Part shown: piece after piece, positions 8,156 through 15,721 of the stretch
Position numbering within the stretch: the stretch's first letter is position 1
Layout of the letters: every line of letters begins with the position of its first letter
Assembly: GCA_051747965.1 (NCBI GenBank)
Contig: JBNJGS010000043.1
Coordinates: forward strand, 1 to 23,615
Source: JAQIBY01 sp051747965
GTDB lineage: Bacteria; Bacteroidota; Bacteroidia; Bacteroidales; ML635J-15
DNA: 23,615 nucleotides
Direction of reading: 5' to 3'
Notes under the pieces: model-generated
What the model was told of the DNA's origin: nothing
The model's database searches: none
Seen by the model: only the letters and a program-made list of their open reading frames with translations
Made by a program: the position numbers and the translations under genes

Positions 8156-9187
8156 ATGCAAAGAAAATTAATTCACATCTTAGCAGTCATAACAATTACA
8201 GGAATGGTATTTTCCTGCGTGCCTGCCACAAAGTTTGAACAGGTAAAAGAGAAAAAAGAACAATGTGAAACTGAACTGGATGATATCAAGTCCACAAATG
8301 AAGAGTTGACCACGGCAAACAATGAACTGGAGGAACAACTCAACCAACTGAAAAAGAGAAACAAGGGACTTGTGCAAGATACAACCATCAAGGGTGTTTC
8401 ATACCGGACACTGACAGTTCAGTATGATAAAATCAATGAACTGTACAATCAGTTGCTGGAGAACACAGAAAAGCTGAGGGAAGGTGCTGACGCTGAGGCC
8501 AAAAAAACACTGGCCATGCTGCAGGAATCCAGAGAAGAATTGCAAAAACAACAGGATGAGCTCAGAGCACTGGATGAGCGCCTGAATAAGGAACGTGCCA
8601 ATCTGGAGGCACTGCGGACTGAGCTGGAGATGAAAGAAGCCGAAATCAACCGCAAAAATGCACAAGTGGCTGAATTACAGTCCATTCTAAACCAAAAAGA
8701 TTCTGCTGTCAATGCGCTCCGTGACAAAGTAACAGATGCCCTGCTCGGATTTGAAGGTGAAGGACTCACAATTACAAAGAAAAACGGTAAAGTATACGTT
8801 TCTCTTGAAGAAAAACTGCTTTTCGAATCCGGAAAATGGACTGTTGACCCGCAAGGCAGGGAAGCCATAAAAAAACTGGGTGAGGTACTTGTAAAAAACA
8901 AGGACATCAACATTATGATTGAAGGGCATACTGATGATGTGCCATATGGCGGAAGAGGCAATATTGAAGACAACTGGGATCTGAGTGTGAAACGTGCCAC
9001 ATCCATTGTGAAAATCCTGCTGGACAACTCTGACCTGGATCCCAAACGCCTGATAGCCGCCGGACGCGGAGAACATCTACCGGTTGCAGAAGGTGACAGT
9101 GCAGAAGCAAGGCGGAAAAACCGCAGGACAGAAATTATTCTGACACCCAAACTTGACGAATTGCTTGATATTCTGAACGCCAACTAA
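8156..9187 (+). CDS. OmpA-family coiled-coil lipoprotein
   Basis: Outer-membrane lipoprotein that probably anchors to peptidoglycan. The start MQRKLIHILA at 8156 gives a lipoprotein signal ending VFSC with acylated C21; the longer reading from 8057 would put 33 unlikely residues before it. Residues 25-195 are rich in E, K, Q and L with heptad spacing, a long coiled coil. The OmpA C-terminal domain (about 215-330) keeps the diaminopimelate-binding D260 (EGHTDD) and R280 (LSVKRA), and ends in the usual RRTEI motif. The plan (lipobox, coiled coil, OmpA) is common in Bacteroidota. An intrinsic terminator lies about 65 bases after its stop, but inside the next gene. Confidence 0.9.
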   Translation: MQRKLIHILAVITITGMVFSCVPATKFEQVKEKKEQCETELDDIKSTNEELTTANNELEEQLNQLKKRNKGLVQDTTIKGVSYRTLTVQYDKINELYNQLLENTEKLREGADAEAKKTLAMLQESREELQKQQDELRALDERLNKERANLEALRTELEMKEAEINRKNAQVAELQSILNQKDSAVNALRDKVTDALLGFEGEGLTITKKNGKVYVSLEEKLLFESGKWTVDPQGREAIKKLGEVLVKNKDINIMIEGHTDDVPYGGRGNIEDNWDLSVKRATSIVKILLDNSDLDPKRLIAAGRGEHLPVAEGDSAEARRKNRRTEIILTPKLDELLDILNAN

Positions 9188-9196
9188 TTCGGGGGC

Positions 9197-10180
9197 ATGG
9201 TAAAAAGCCTGAGCTTTTACAGAATTATCAATTATATCTTATTGAGAAGCAGCTACCTGTTAAGCAGATTAACAGGTAGCCTTTTTTTATGGGGAAAACC
9301 AATCAGTCTGAGTATAGAAATATCAGGCAATTGCCAGTTGCACTGCCCTGAATGCCCGCTGGGGAACGGCAAACACATTCAACGGCCTTTGATGTCATAT
9401 GAGCTTTTTGCATCCATCATTGAGCAAAACAAAAAACACCTGTGGATGGTAAGTTTGTACTTTCAGGGAGAGCCCCTGCTCCATCCCGGGGCAGAAAAGT
9501 TCATCACTTTGCTGAAAAAATACCGCATTTACACATCGCTTTCAACCAACGGGAATTTTGACAGTCCGGCCCTGGCAGAAAAACTGGTACAAACAGGCCT
9601 GGATGAACTGATAGTTTCTGTTGACGGCGCAGATCAGGAAAGCTATGCAGTTTACCGCAAAGGTGGTTCACTTGAGAAAGTAATGTCTTTCATGGAAAAT
9701 ATCCGGCAAGCCAAAAATCAAAGCAGAAAAAGCAGACCCAGAGTCATTATGCAGAGCATCCTCATGCGGCAAAATGAAAAGAACCTGATCGATCTGAAAA
9801 TTATGGCAAAACGGGCAGGAGCATCACTCAGGTTAAAAAGCATGCAGATTATCAACATAAATCAAACAGACTCCCTTCCGGAAAGCCCAAAACTACGCCG
9901 GTACAATATCAAAGACGGCAGAGCTATGATTAAAAACCCCCTCGGAAATCATTGCTGGCGTGTATTTCGCAATCCTGTAATAAGCAGTAAGGGCGATGTG
10001 CTTCCCTGCTGCTTTGATAAAGCCGGGAAATATAAAATGGGCAATGTACAGCATATGCCGTTTTCACGTATCTGGCATTCCGATGCATACCGGGCTTTTG
10101 TGAAAAAAGTTTTCACTGAAAGAAAAAATACGGATATTTGCACAAACTGTACAGAAGGAACAAAAAGCATTTATGTCTGA
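9197..10180 (+). CDS. Radical SAM protein with SPASM-type C-terminal cysteines
   Basis: Radical SAM enzyme of unknown substrate. The cluster motif is C46-x3-C50-x2-C53 (GNCQLHCPECP), followed by FQGEP (89-93), the GGE-like element, and STNGN (116-120). The C-terminus carries further cysteines for an auxiliary iron-sulfur cluster: C253, C271-C272 (LPCCFDK) and C315/C318 (ICTNC), as in the SPASM/twitch group. This type of about 330 residues is common in Bacteroidota. The ATG at 9197, nine bases after the lipoprotein stop, is the only ATG before the cluster motif, and the N-terminal stretch YLLSRL..LWGKP resembles that of relatives, so the start is credible. Codons 19-31 form an intrinsic terminator. 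The gene overlaps folK by eight bases. Confidence 0.88.
   Translation: MVKSLSFYRIINYILLRSSYLLSRLTGSLFLWGKPISLSIEISGNCQLHCPECPLGNGKHIQRPLMSYELFASIIEQNKKHLWMVSLYFQGEPLLHPGAEKFITLLKKYRIYTSLSTNGNFDSPALAEKLVQTGLDELIVSVDGADQESYAVYRKGGSLEKVMSFMENIRQAKNQSRKSRPRVIMQSILMRQNEKNLIDLKIMAKRAGASLRLKSMQIININQTDSLPESPKLRRYNIKDGRAMIKNPLGNHCWRVFRNPVISSKGDVLPCCFDKAGKYKMGNVQHMPFSRIWHSDAYRAFVKKVFTERKNTDICTNCTEGTKSIYV
9252..9288 (+). terminator. Canonical intrinsic terminator inside the radical SAM coding region
   Basis: GCTACCTGTTAA (9252-9263) and TTAACAGGTAGC (9269-9280) are perfect complements (12 bp) around the loop GCAGA, followed by C and seven T's (9282-9288). It lies 64 bases behind the lipoprotein stop but within codons 19-31 of the next gene. 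It could end lipoprotein transcripts unless translating ribosomes keep the hairpin open. Confidence 0.85.
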
Positions 10181-10691
10181 GGTATATTTATCCATAGGCG
10201 GAAATCTTGGTAACAGACTACAAAATCTGGGCAACTGCCAGAAGTATCTGCAGAAAAATCTATCCGGGATTGACAAGTTTTCTCCTGTTTACGAATCTGA
10301 GGCCTGGGGCTTTACACATCCTGCAGATTTTTACAATCAGATACTAAAATGCAGTACGGAAATGTCTCCGCAGGCATTGTTGCAGACCTGTATGAAGATT
10401 GAAACCAATATGGGCAGGCAGCGTCCAGATAAAAAAGGAAATTATCAGGGTCGCATCATTGATATCGATATAATTTTTTATGATGACAAAATCATCCGGG
10501 AAAGATACTTACAGATTCCGCATCCGTCCCTGTATGACCGTTTGTTTGTTTTACTTCCAATGGCAGACATTGCTCCTGACTTTGTTGATCCGGCAAGCAA
10601 AAAGACCATTCGGGAGTTGATTTCAGAATGCACTGACCAAAGCAAAATTGTAAAAACAACTCATCCTGCTAAGCTTACTGATTATGAATAA
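10173..10691 (+). CDS. folK: 2-amino-4-hydroxy-6-hydroxymethyldihydropteridine diphosphokinase
   Basis: HPPK of folate synthesis: transfers pyrophosphate from ATP to hydroxymethyl-dihydropterin. The 172 residues carry the family marks in order: GGNLGNR near the start, NQILKCST, GRQRP followed by GRIIDIDIIFYDD (the magnesium/ATP-binding DxD region), and IPHPSLYDRLFVLLPMADIAP. The start ATG overlaps the end of the radical SAM gene by eight bases and its own stop overlaps tadA by eight bases, so the three genes are probably translationally coupled. Confidence 0.96.
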   Translation: MSEVYLSIGGNLGNRLQNLGNCQKYLQKNLSGIDKFSPVYESEAWGFTHPADFYNQILKCSTEMSPQALLQTCMKIETNMGRQRPDKKGNYQGRIIDIDIIFYDDKIIRERYLQIPHPSLYDRLFVLLPMADIAPDFVDPASKKTIRELISECTDQSKIVKTTHPAKLTDYE

Positions 10692-11133
10692 AAATGAAAT
10701 ATTTATGCGCATGGCATTGCAGGAGGCAGGGCTGGCAGCAGAAGCAGGAGAAATCCCCGTGGGAGCTGTTCTCACCTGTGGAGACAGAGTAATTGCCAGA
10801 GCGCACAATCAGACAGAAACACTACAGGACGCAACCGCTCATGCCGAGATGCTGGCCTTAACTTCCGGCATGGCTTCTATGTCGAGCAAGTACCTTCCGG
10901 AATGCAATTTATATGTAAGTCTTGAACCCTGTATCATGTGTGCAGGAGCCATTGGTTTAAGCCAGATAAAGCAATTGCATTTTGCCGCAGGAGATGAAAA
11001 GCGTGGCTACAGAAAATACCGTGGCAATATTCTGCATCCCAAAACAGAGGTTTCTTCGGGTCTGTGTGCATCTGAATCGGCAGATATGCTCAGAACTTTT
11101 TTCAAAGCAAGACGCAAGAATCAGGGTATCTGA
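10684..11133 (+). CDS. tadA: tRNA-specific adenosine deaminase (nucleoside deaminase family)
   Basis: Zinc-dependent deaminase, most likely the one that makes inosine at position 34 of tRNA-Arg. The zinc and catalytic sites are visible as H53-A-E55 and P82-C83-I-M-C86. The 149 residues, the opening FMRMALQEAGLAAEAGEIPVG and the segment KRGYRKYRGNILHP fit TadA; a guanine or cytosine deaminase of the same fold is less likely. It is the last gene of the radical SAM-folK-tadA run; no terminator is seen in the 57 bases before the response regulator. Confidence 0.93.
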   Translation: MNKNEIFMRMALQEAGLAAEAGEIPVGAVLTCGDRVIARAHNQTETLQDATAHAEMLALTSGMASMSSKYLPECNLYVSLEPCIMCAGAIGLSQIKQLHFAAGDEKRGYRKYRGNILHPKTEVSSGLCASESADMLRTFFKARRKNQGI

Positions 11134-11190
11134 CAAAGGAAAAATCATAAAATACAGAATTCTAACAGATTTGATGATTACATTTACGAT

Positions 11191-11874
11191 ATGAAATTGC
11201 TTTTGGTGGAAGATAATAAAGAGCTGTCTAAAGATATTACAGAGTATCCGTCCAACCATGATTTCATTTTCGAAACAGCATATGATTTCACTTCTGCCGA
11301 AGAAAAAATCATGTTGTATAGGTATGATCTGGTCATACTTGATATTGGTTTACCCGATGGCAATGGCCTTGATCTTTTACAAAAAATCCGCGAAAGTCAT
11401 CCCGAAACAGCAGTAATCATTCTTACAGCCAGACATGCTTTAAAATTCAAACTCAGTGGCCTGGAGCAAGGCGCTGATGACTATCTGACCAAACCATTTC
11501 ACAATGCCGAGCTCAATGCCAGGATACGCAGCATCCTGCGCCGCAAATTTGTCAACAGCCGGGAAAACATTATCAGATTGCATGAGATCAGCATTGACAT
11601 TGCCGCAGCTGAGGTAAAAGTAAACCAAACTACCCTAAACCTCACGCGTATGGAGTATCATTTACTCCTGTATTTTGTTTACAACAAAAACCATTTGCTT
11701 ACCAGGGAAAGTATTGCTGAACATTTATGGGGAGATCATGCTGACCAGGCTGATAACTTCGACTTTGTCTATAATCACATCAAGAATCTCCGCAGGAAAA
11801 TCACCAAAGCCGGTGGCAGGGATTATCTTAAATCCATGTACGGCATGGGATACAAGTTAGACACAAAAATATGA
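11191..11874 (+). CDS. OmpR/PhoB-family response regulator
   Basis: Transcription factor of a two-component pair. The receiver domain (1-115) has the acidic pocket E7/D8, phospho-acceptor D51 (ILDIGLPDG), T79 and K101 (LTKPF). The winged-helix DNA-binding domain (about 130-226) has LTRMEYHLLLYF, ESIAEHLWG and the wing YGMGYKL. It overlaps the kinase gene by ATGA. The first receiver helix reads EYPSNHDF, with a proline where relatives have a leucine-rich helix; this is a small local oddity and not a break. The likely target is the barrel gene downstream. Confidence 0.95.
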   Translation: MKLLLVEDNKELSKDITEYPSNHDFIFETAYDFTSAEEKIMLYRYDLVILDIGLPDGNGLDLLQKIRESHPETAVIILTARHALKFKLSGLEQGADDYLTKPFHNAELNARIRSILRRKFVNSRENIIRLHEISIDIAAAEVKVNQTTLNLTRMEYHLLLYFVYNKNHLLTRESIAEHLWGDHADQADNFDFVYNHIKNLRRKITKAGGRDYLKSMYGMGYKLDTKI

Positions 11875-13145
11875 TAAAGAAACGACGCCCCGGGATATTG
11901 AGTAAAATCAGCATGTGGTACCTGCTGATTATTCTCACATCTTTTATCATCAGTGGTTTGATACTGAAAAGTGAAGCCACCAAGCATATGAACAATATAC
12001 TTGAGCGCCGGCTAACCAACAAGGAATCCTGGGTAACGCGGCTCATTGAAAAAAAGCCGGAGCGACTATCAAAACTGGATTATGCCAGCGTACAAAAAGC
12101 TGACAGTATTCCGGAAGGCTTTGATCCTGTTTACTCTGATACTTCCATGGTAAACAATGAAACCGGAGAAAAAGAAATTTTTCGGAAAAAAATCAATTAT
12201 GTCACAGTCAGGGATACCCTGTACAGAATTGAGGTAAGAAAAACTGCGGAGGAATTGTATCGGTTTCGCGATGACATTTTTGAGGTGATTTTGATGGTAA
12301 TACTACTTTTGATTGGTGTTATGCTGATAACAAACTATTTTCTGTCAAACCATTTATTTGCTCCGTTTAAGCAGATTCTCAAACAGATGTCCGACTATAA
12401 AATCGGAAAAAGCGGGCCTTTGAAAAAGAGAAAAACCAGCACAAGGGAATTTCTTGAGCTACAGAACTTACTGGCCGAGATGCAAAACCGCATAGAAAAG
12501 GATTATCAGCAGTTGAGACAATACACGGAAAACATGTCTCATGAACTACAGACTCCCCTGAGCATCATTCTGAACAAATCGGAACAAATGCTTGCCGGCA
12601 ACGATCTCAGCCCCGTCCTGGCAGAAAAAGTCAAAACCATTTATTCTGAAAGCAGACAACTTTCAAGATTGGGCAGTGCTTTGAATTTAATCACAAAAAT
12701 TGACAATAAGGAGTTTGAAGATATTGAGGAAATCAGTACTGCACCGGTTATCAATGAACAAATCACTGCAGCCGGAGATTTTGCCGATAACCGTCGATTA
12801 AGTTTTCACTCAGAGACAGACGAGAATCAGCGGCTCACGATCAATCCTGATTTATTCAATATCCTGCTGCGCAATCTCATAAAAAATGCCATTTACTATG
12901 CCAGCGAGGGCAGCACGATAAGCATTGTAAGCAAGAACAACAAAATACTTATCAGCAACGAAGGTAAACCTGCAGATTTCCCGGAGAAGGACATCTTCAC
13001 ACGCTTTACGCGCGGGAAAGATTCCACTTCGCTGGGGCTTGGTCTTGCTATTGTTAAACAAATATGCCACATCAGTGGTTTGCATATTACATATGAATAC
13101 AATAACGGAAAGCACAAATTTACAATCAGCAAGCAAAAAAGTTAA
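11871..13145 (+). CDS. Sensor histidine kinase
   Basis: Inner-membrane kinase paired with the response regulator it overlaps by four bases. A first membrane helix (about 15-32) and a second (about 137-156) bracket a periplasmic sensor of roughly 105 residues with no recognised fold. A HAMP-like linker leads to the HisKA domain with H224 (MSHELQTPL). The ATP-binding domain shows the N box (NLIKNA, N339) and a G2 box (SLGLGLAIV, 387-395). The G1 box reads SNEGKP where the typical form is DxG; this substitution is frequent in Bacteroidota kinases. The signal sensed is unknown. Confidence 0.94.
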   Translation: MIKKRRPGILSKISMWYLLIILTSFIISGLILKSEATKHMNNILERRLTNKESWVTRLIEKKPERLSKLDYASVQKADSIPEGFDPVYSDTSMVNNETGEKEIFRKKINYVTVRDTLYRIEVRKTAEELYRFRDDIFEVILMVILLLIGVMLITNYFLSNHLFAPFKQILKQMSDYKIGKSGPLKKRKTSTREFLELQNLLAEMQNRIEKDYQQLRQYTENMSHELQTPLSIILNKSEQMLAGNDLSPVLAEKVKTIYSESRQLSRLGSALNLITKIDNKEFEDIEEISTAPVINEQITAAGDFADNRRLSFHSETDENQRLTINPDLFNILLRNLIKNAIYYASEGSTISIVSKNNKILISNEGKPADFPEKDIFTRFTRGKDSTSLGLGLAIVKQICHISGLHITYEYNNGKHKFTISKQKS

Positions 13146-13166
13146 ATTGGAATGGCTCCTGGCCAC

Positions 13167-13195
13167 ATTTCTACCAAATTTCTACAGATTTCATC
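13167..13195 (+). promoter_or_regulatory. Tandem ATTTC repeats, putative response-regulator operator
   Basis: ATTTCTAC occurs at 13167 and 13178 (11-base spacing), with a related ATTTCATC at 13188 (10-base spacing). One-turn spacing of direct repeats is how PhoB/OmpR-type regulators bind. A -7-like TAATTTG follows at 13198-13204, 36 bases before the barrel gene's ATG, so an activator here would sit at the -33 position. Confidence 0.5.
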
Positions 13196-13240
13196 TCTAA
13201 TTTGCATGCACAAAATTCTAAAAAAGAAGCCTGATTTAAT

Positions 13241-15685
13241 ATGAGAAGTTTTTACATCAGAACAGCATTGATATTCCTTATTTTGACAGCAACTACGGCT
13301 GGCAGTTTTGCCGGTCTTGATATTACCAGTGAAGCAGAAAAAAGGCAATACCGGATTACCGGAAGAATCATAGACAACAGCAGCGATGAGCCCATGGCCT
13401 ATGTCACCATCAGTTTGATGCACAAATCAGACAGCAGCATCCTGACAGGAACTGTAAGCAGTGATGACGGAAGTTTCACTTTAGAAACCAAGGAAGATGG
13501 CAATTTTCTCCTTCTGATTTCTTTTATGGGCTATGAAGACAAGCATATTCCGGTAGAAATAGTTTCCGGTGACAAAAAAACCGACCTTGGTGAAATCAGG
13601 CTGAAGCCATCAGCCAATATGATTGACGAAGTAACGGTGGAAGGGAATAAATACGCCATGGATTATGAAATTGATAAAAAAATAATTCATGTTTCTAAAC
13701 AACATACAAACATATCCGGTACTGCAGTGGACGCACTGCAATATGCCCCTTCGGTACAGATTGACATAGAAGGAAATGTAGCATTGCGCGGAAACAGCAA
13801 TTTCACTGTACTTATTGATGGCAAACCGTCAATTCTGGATGCCACTGAGGCCCTGGAGCAAATTCCGGCATCATCCATCAAGGACATTGAAATTATCACC
13901 AATCCATCAGCAAAATATGATCCTGAAGGAACAGCGGGAATCATCAACATCATCACTCAGAAACGCAGTCTCAACGGACTGAGTGGCATAGCCCACATCA
14001 ACGGAGGACTGGACAACAAATACGGTGGTGATTTGCTGGTCAATTACAAAACCGATCATTTCAAATTTTTCATTAGCGGAGACTACAACAAGCGCACCTA
14101 CCCCGGCTCCATGATTCATGACAACAGGTTTTATGCCGGAGACACCACATATTATGTTCAGGCCGATGGCGAGCGTGAACGTTCGCGGGAGAGGTACAGC
14201 TTACGGGCAGGTGCTGAATGGCATCCGGACGAAAACAATACGTTGAGCTTAAGTGCCCGTGCAGGGAGCAGGAGCTCAAAAAGCATAAATCTGACGGAAT
14301 ACAAAGAATGGAATACGGCGGAACCCGATGTACTGAATTATCTGAGTGATGAAAGGGGGGAACGTGGGGGTGATTTCTTCTCACTGCAAACAAATTACAC
14401 ATACCAGTGGGATACCGAACATCAATTTGATACTGAGCTAAATTATTACCAGCGTGACGGAAGTGATGAGACAATCAATCAACTTGAAAATAACGAAGGC
14501 AATATCCAGAGTGGACAAAGATCAGTAGAATACGGACCCGCCAGCGGGATACGCTACCGAATCAATTACAAACAAGCTTTCCGGGAGGAATTCAGAATTG
14601 AAGCCGGATTACAAGGCCGATACCGTGATTCCGAAGAAATCAACGAAATATACAATCTGGATACAGTAACCCGGGAATACGAATTACAGGAAAATTTCAG
14701 TCATGAAGTATCTTATATGAGAAACATCCATGCCGGATATGGCCTTGTCAGTGGCGAGATAAGAGAAATGTTCGGTTATCAGCTTGGCTTGCGCAGCGAA
14801 TACACAAAGCGAGATATTCAGCTTCTTGACACGGGTGATGAATTTTTAATTGACCGCTGGGATTTTTTCCCGACCACACATATATCGTATAATCTGAATG
14901 AAAGCAATCAGATTATGGCAAGCTACAGTCGTCGTATTGACAGACCCCGTGGCTGGTTTCTTGAGCCATTTGTCACATGGGTAGATGCCTACAATGTAAG
15001 ACAGGGAAACCCGGCTTTGCAGCCGGAGTACACAAATGCCATGGAAGTTGCCTATCAGAAGGAATTTGGAAAACATGCAGCATCTGCTGAATTGTTTTAC
15101 AGGACAACGGACAATAACATCGAACGCATCAGGCGGGTGTATCGTGAGGACATCATGATGAGCACGTTTGAGAATGTCGGAAAAGAATTTTCCCTGGGCC
15201 TGGAGTTGATGTTGAATGCAGAACTGTTCAAATGGTGGGAAGCTGACATTACCGGGAATTTGTATGATTACAGGATTAAAGGCGAACTTGACGGACGGGA
15301 TTTTGATGACAACCGCTTAACCTGGAACATACGCTGGAACAACTCATTCAGGTTATGGGAAAACACTGTTGTTCAGTTTAATCCTTCCTATCAGGGCCCC
15401 GAGATTGAACCACAGGAACGCGAGTCTGCCTATTTCCGGGTTGATGGTTCCATCCGGCAATCCTTTCTGGACAAAAAGTTAAAAATAACCATGCAGGTAA
15501 GGGATATTTTCGGAACCTCAAAATATGAGTCATACACTGAAACTCCGGAGCTATACAATTACAGGCTATACACATACAAATCACCCATTGTGATTCTGAA
15601 TCTCAGCTACACAATCAACAATTACAGGGACAGATCAGGTAAGGGAAACGGCTCCGGGGGTGATATCATAGATGACGAAATGTAA
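13241..15685 (+). CDS. Outer-membrane beta-barrel protein, TonB-receptor-like with CarboxypepD_reg domain
   Basis: Outer-membrane protein of the OMP_b-brl_3 type. The signal peptide ends near SFA|G (about residue 24). A carboxypeptidase-regulatory beta-sandwich covers about 37-123, then a TonB-receptor plug (about 150-238) with VALRGNSNFTVLIDGKPS and IKDIEIITNPSAKYDPEGTAG split across the domain. The rest (240-814) is a long barrel rich in alternating aromatic strands. I see no TonB box and no SusD partner, so it is unlikely to be a SusC glycan importer. The cargo is unknown. It sits 95 bases behind the kinase gene and is the likely output of that two-component system. The 36-base gap to the convergent CorC gene shows no clear terminator. 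Confidence 0.9.
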   Translation: MRSFYIRTALIFLILTATTAGSFAGLDITSEAEKRQYRITGRIIDNSSDEPMAYVTISLMHKSDSSILTGTVSSDDGSFTLETKEDGNFLLLISFMGYEDKHIPVEIVSGDKKTDLGEIRLKPSANMIDEVTVEGNKYAMDYEIDKKIIHVSKQHTNISGTAVDALQYAPSVQIDIEGNVALRGNSNFTVLIDGKPSILDATEALEQIPASSIKDIEIITNPSAKYDPEGTAGIINIITQKRSLNGLSGIAHINGGLDNKYGGDLLVNYKTDHFKFFISGDYNKRTYPGSMIHDNRFYAGDTTYYVQADGERERSRERYSLRAGAEWHPDENNTLSLSARAGSRSSKSINLTEYKEWNTAEPDVLNYLSDERGERGGDFFSLQTNYTYQWDTEHQFDTELNYYQRDGSDETINQLENNEGNIQSGQRSVEYGPASGIRYRINYKQAFREEFRIEAGLQGRYRDSEEINEIYNLDTVTREYELQENFSHEVSYMRNIHAGYGLVSGEIREMFGYQLGLRSEYTKRDIQLLDTGDEFLIDRWDFFPTTHISYNLNESNQIMASYSRRIDRPRGWFLEPFVTWVDAYNVRQGNPALQPEYTNAMEVAYQKEFGKHAASAELFYRTTDNNIERIRRVYREDIMMSTFENVGKEFSLGLELMLNAELFKWWEADITGNLYDYRIKGELDGRDFDDNRLTWNIRWNNSFRLWENTVVQFNPSYQGPEIEPQERESAYFRVDGSIRQSFLDKKLKITMQVRDIFGTSKYESYTETPELYNYRLYTYKSPIVILNLSYTINNYRDRSGKGNGSGGDIIDDEM

Positions 15686-15721
15686 GCAGGAAACAAGAAA
15701 GCTGATGCCGGCAAATATTTA

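Noticed and set aside
8449..9183. Open frame of 244 codons on the minus strand opposite the OmpA lipoprotein gene
   Set aside because: Serine/arginine-rich low-complexity shadow of the coiled-coil and OmpA coding sequence.
9289..9291. ATG directly behind the T-run of the internal terminator, as a later start for the radical SAM gene
   Set aside because: It is in a different frame from the radical SAM protein (that frame reads TGG GGA AAA here).
11161..11190. ATTTGATG and ATTTACGA upstream of the response regulator as an autoregulatory copy of the 13167 repeats
   Set aside because: The spacing is 13 bases and only the ATTT core is shared, so it is not a convincing match.
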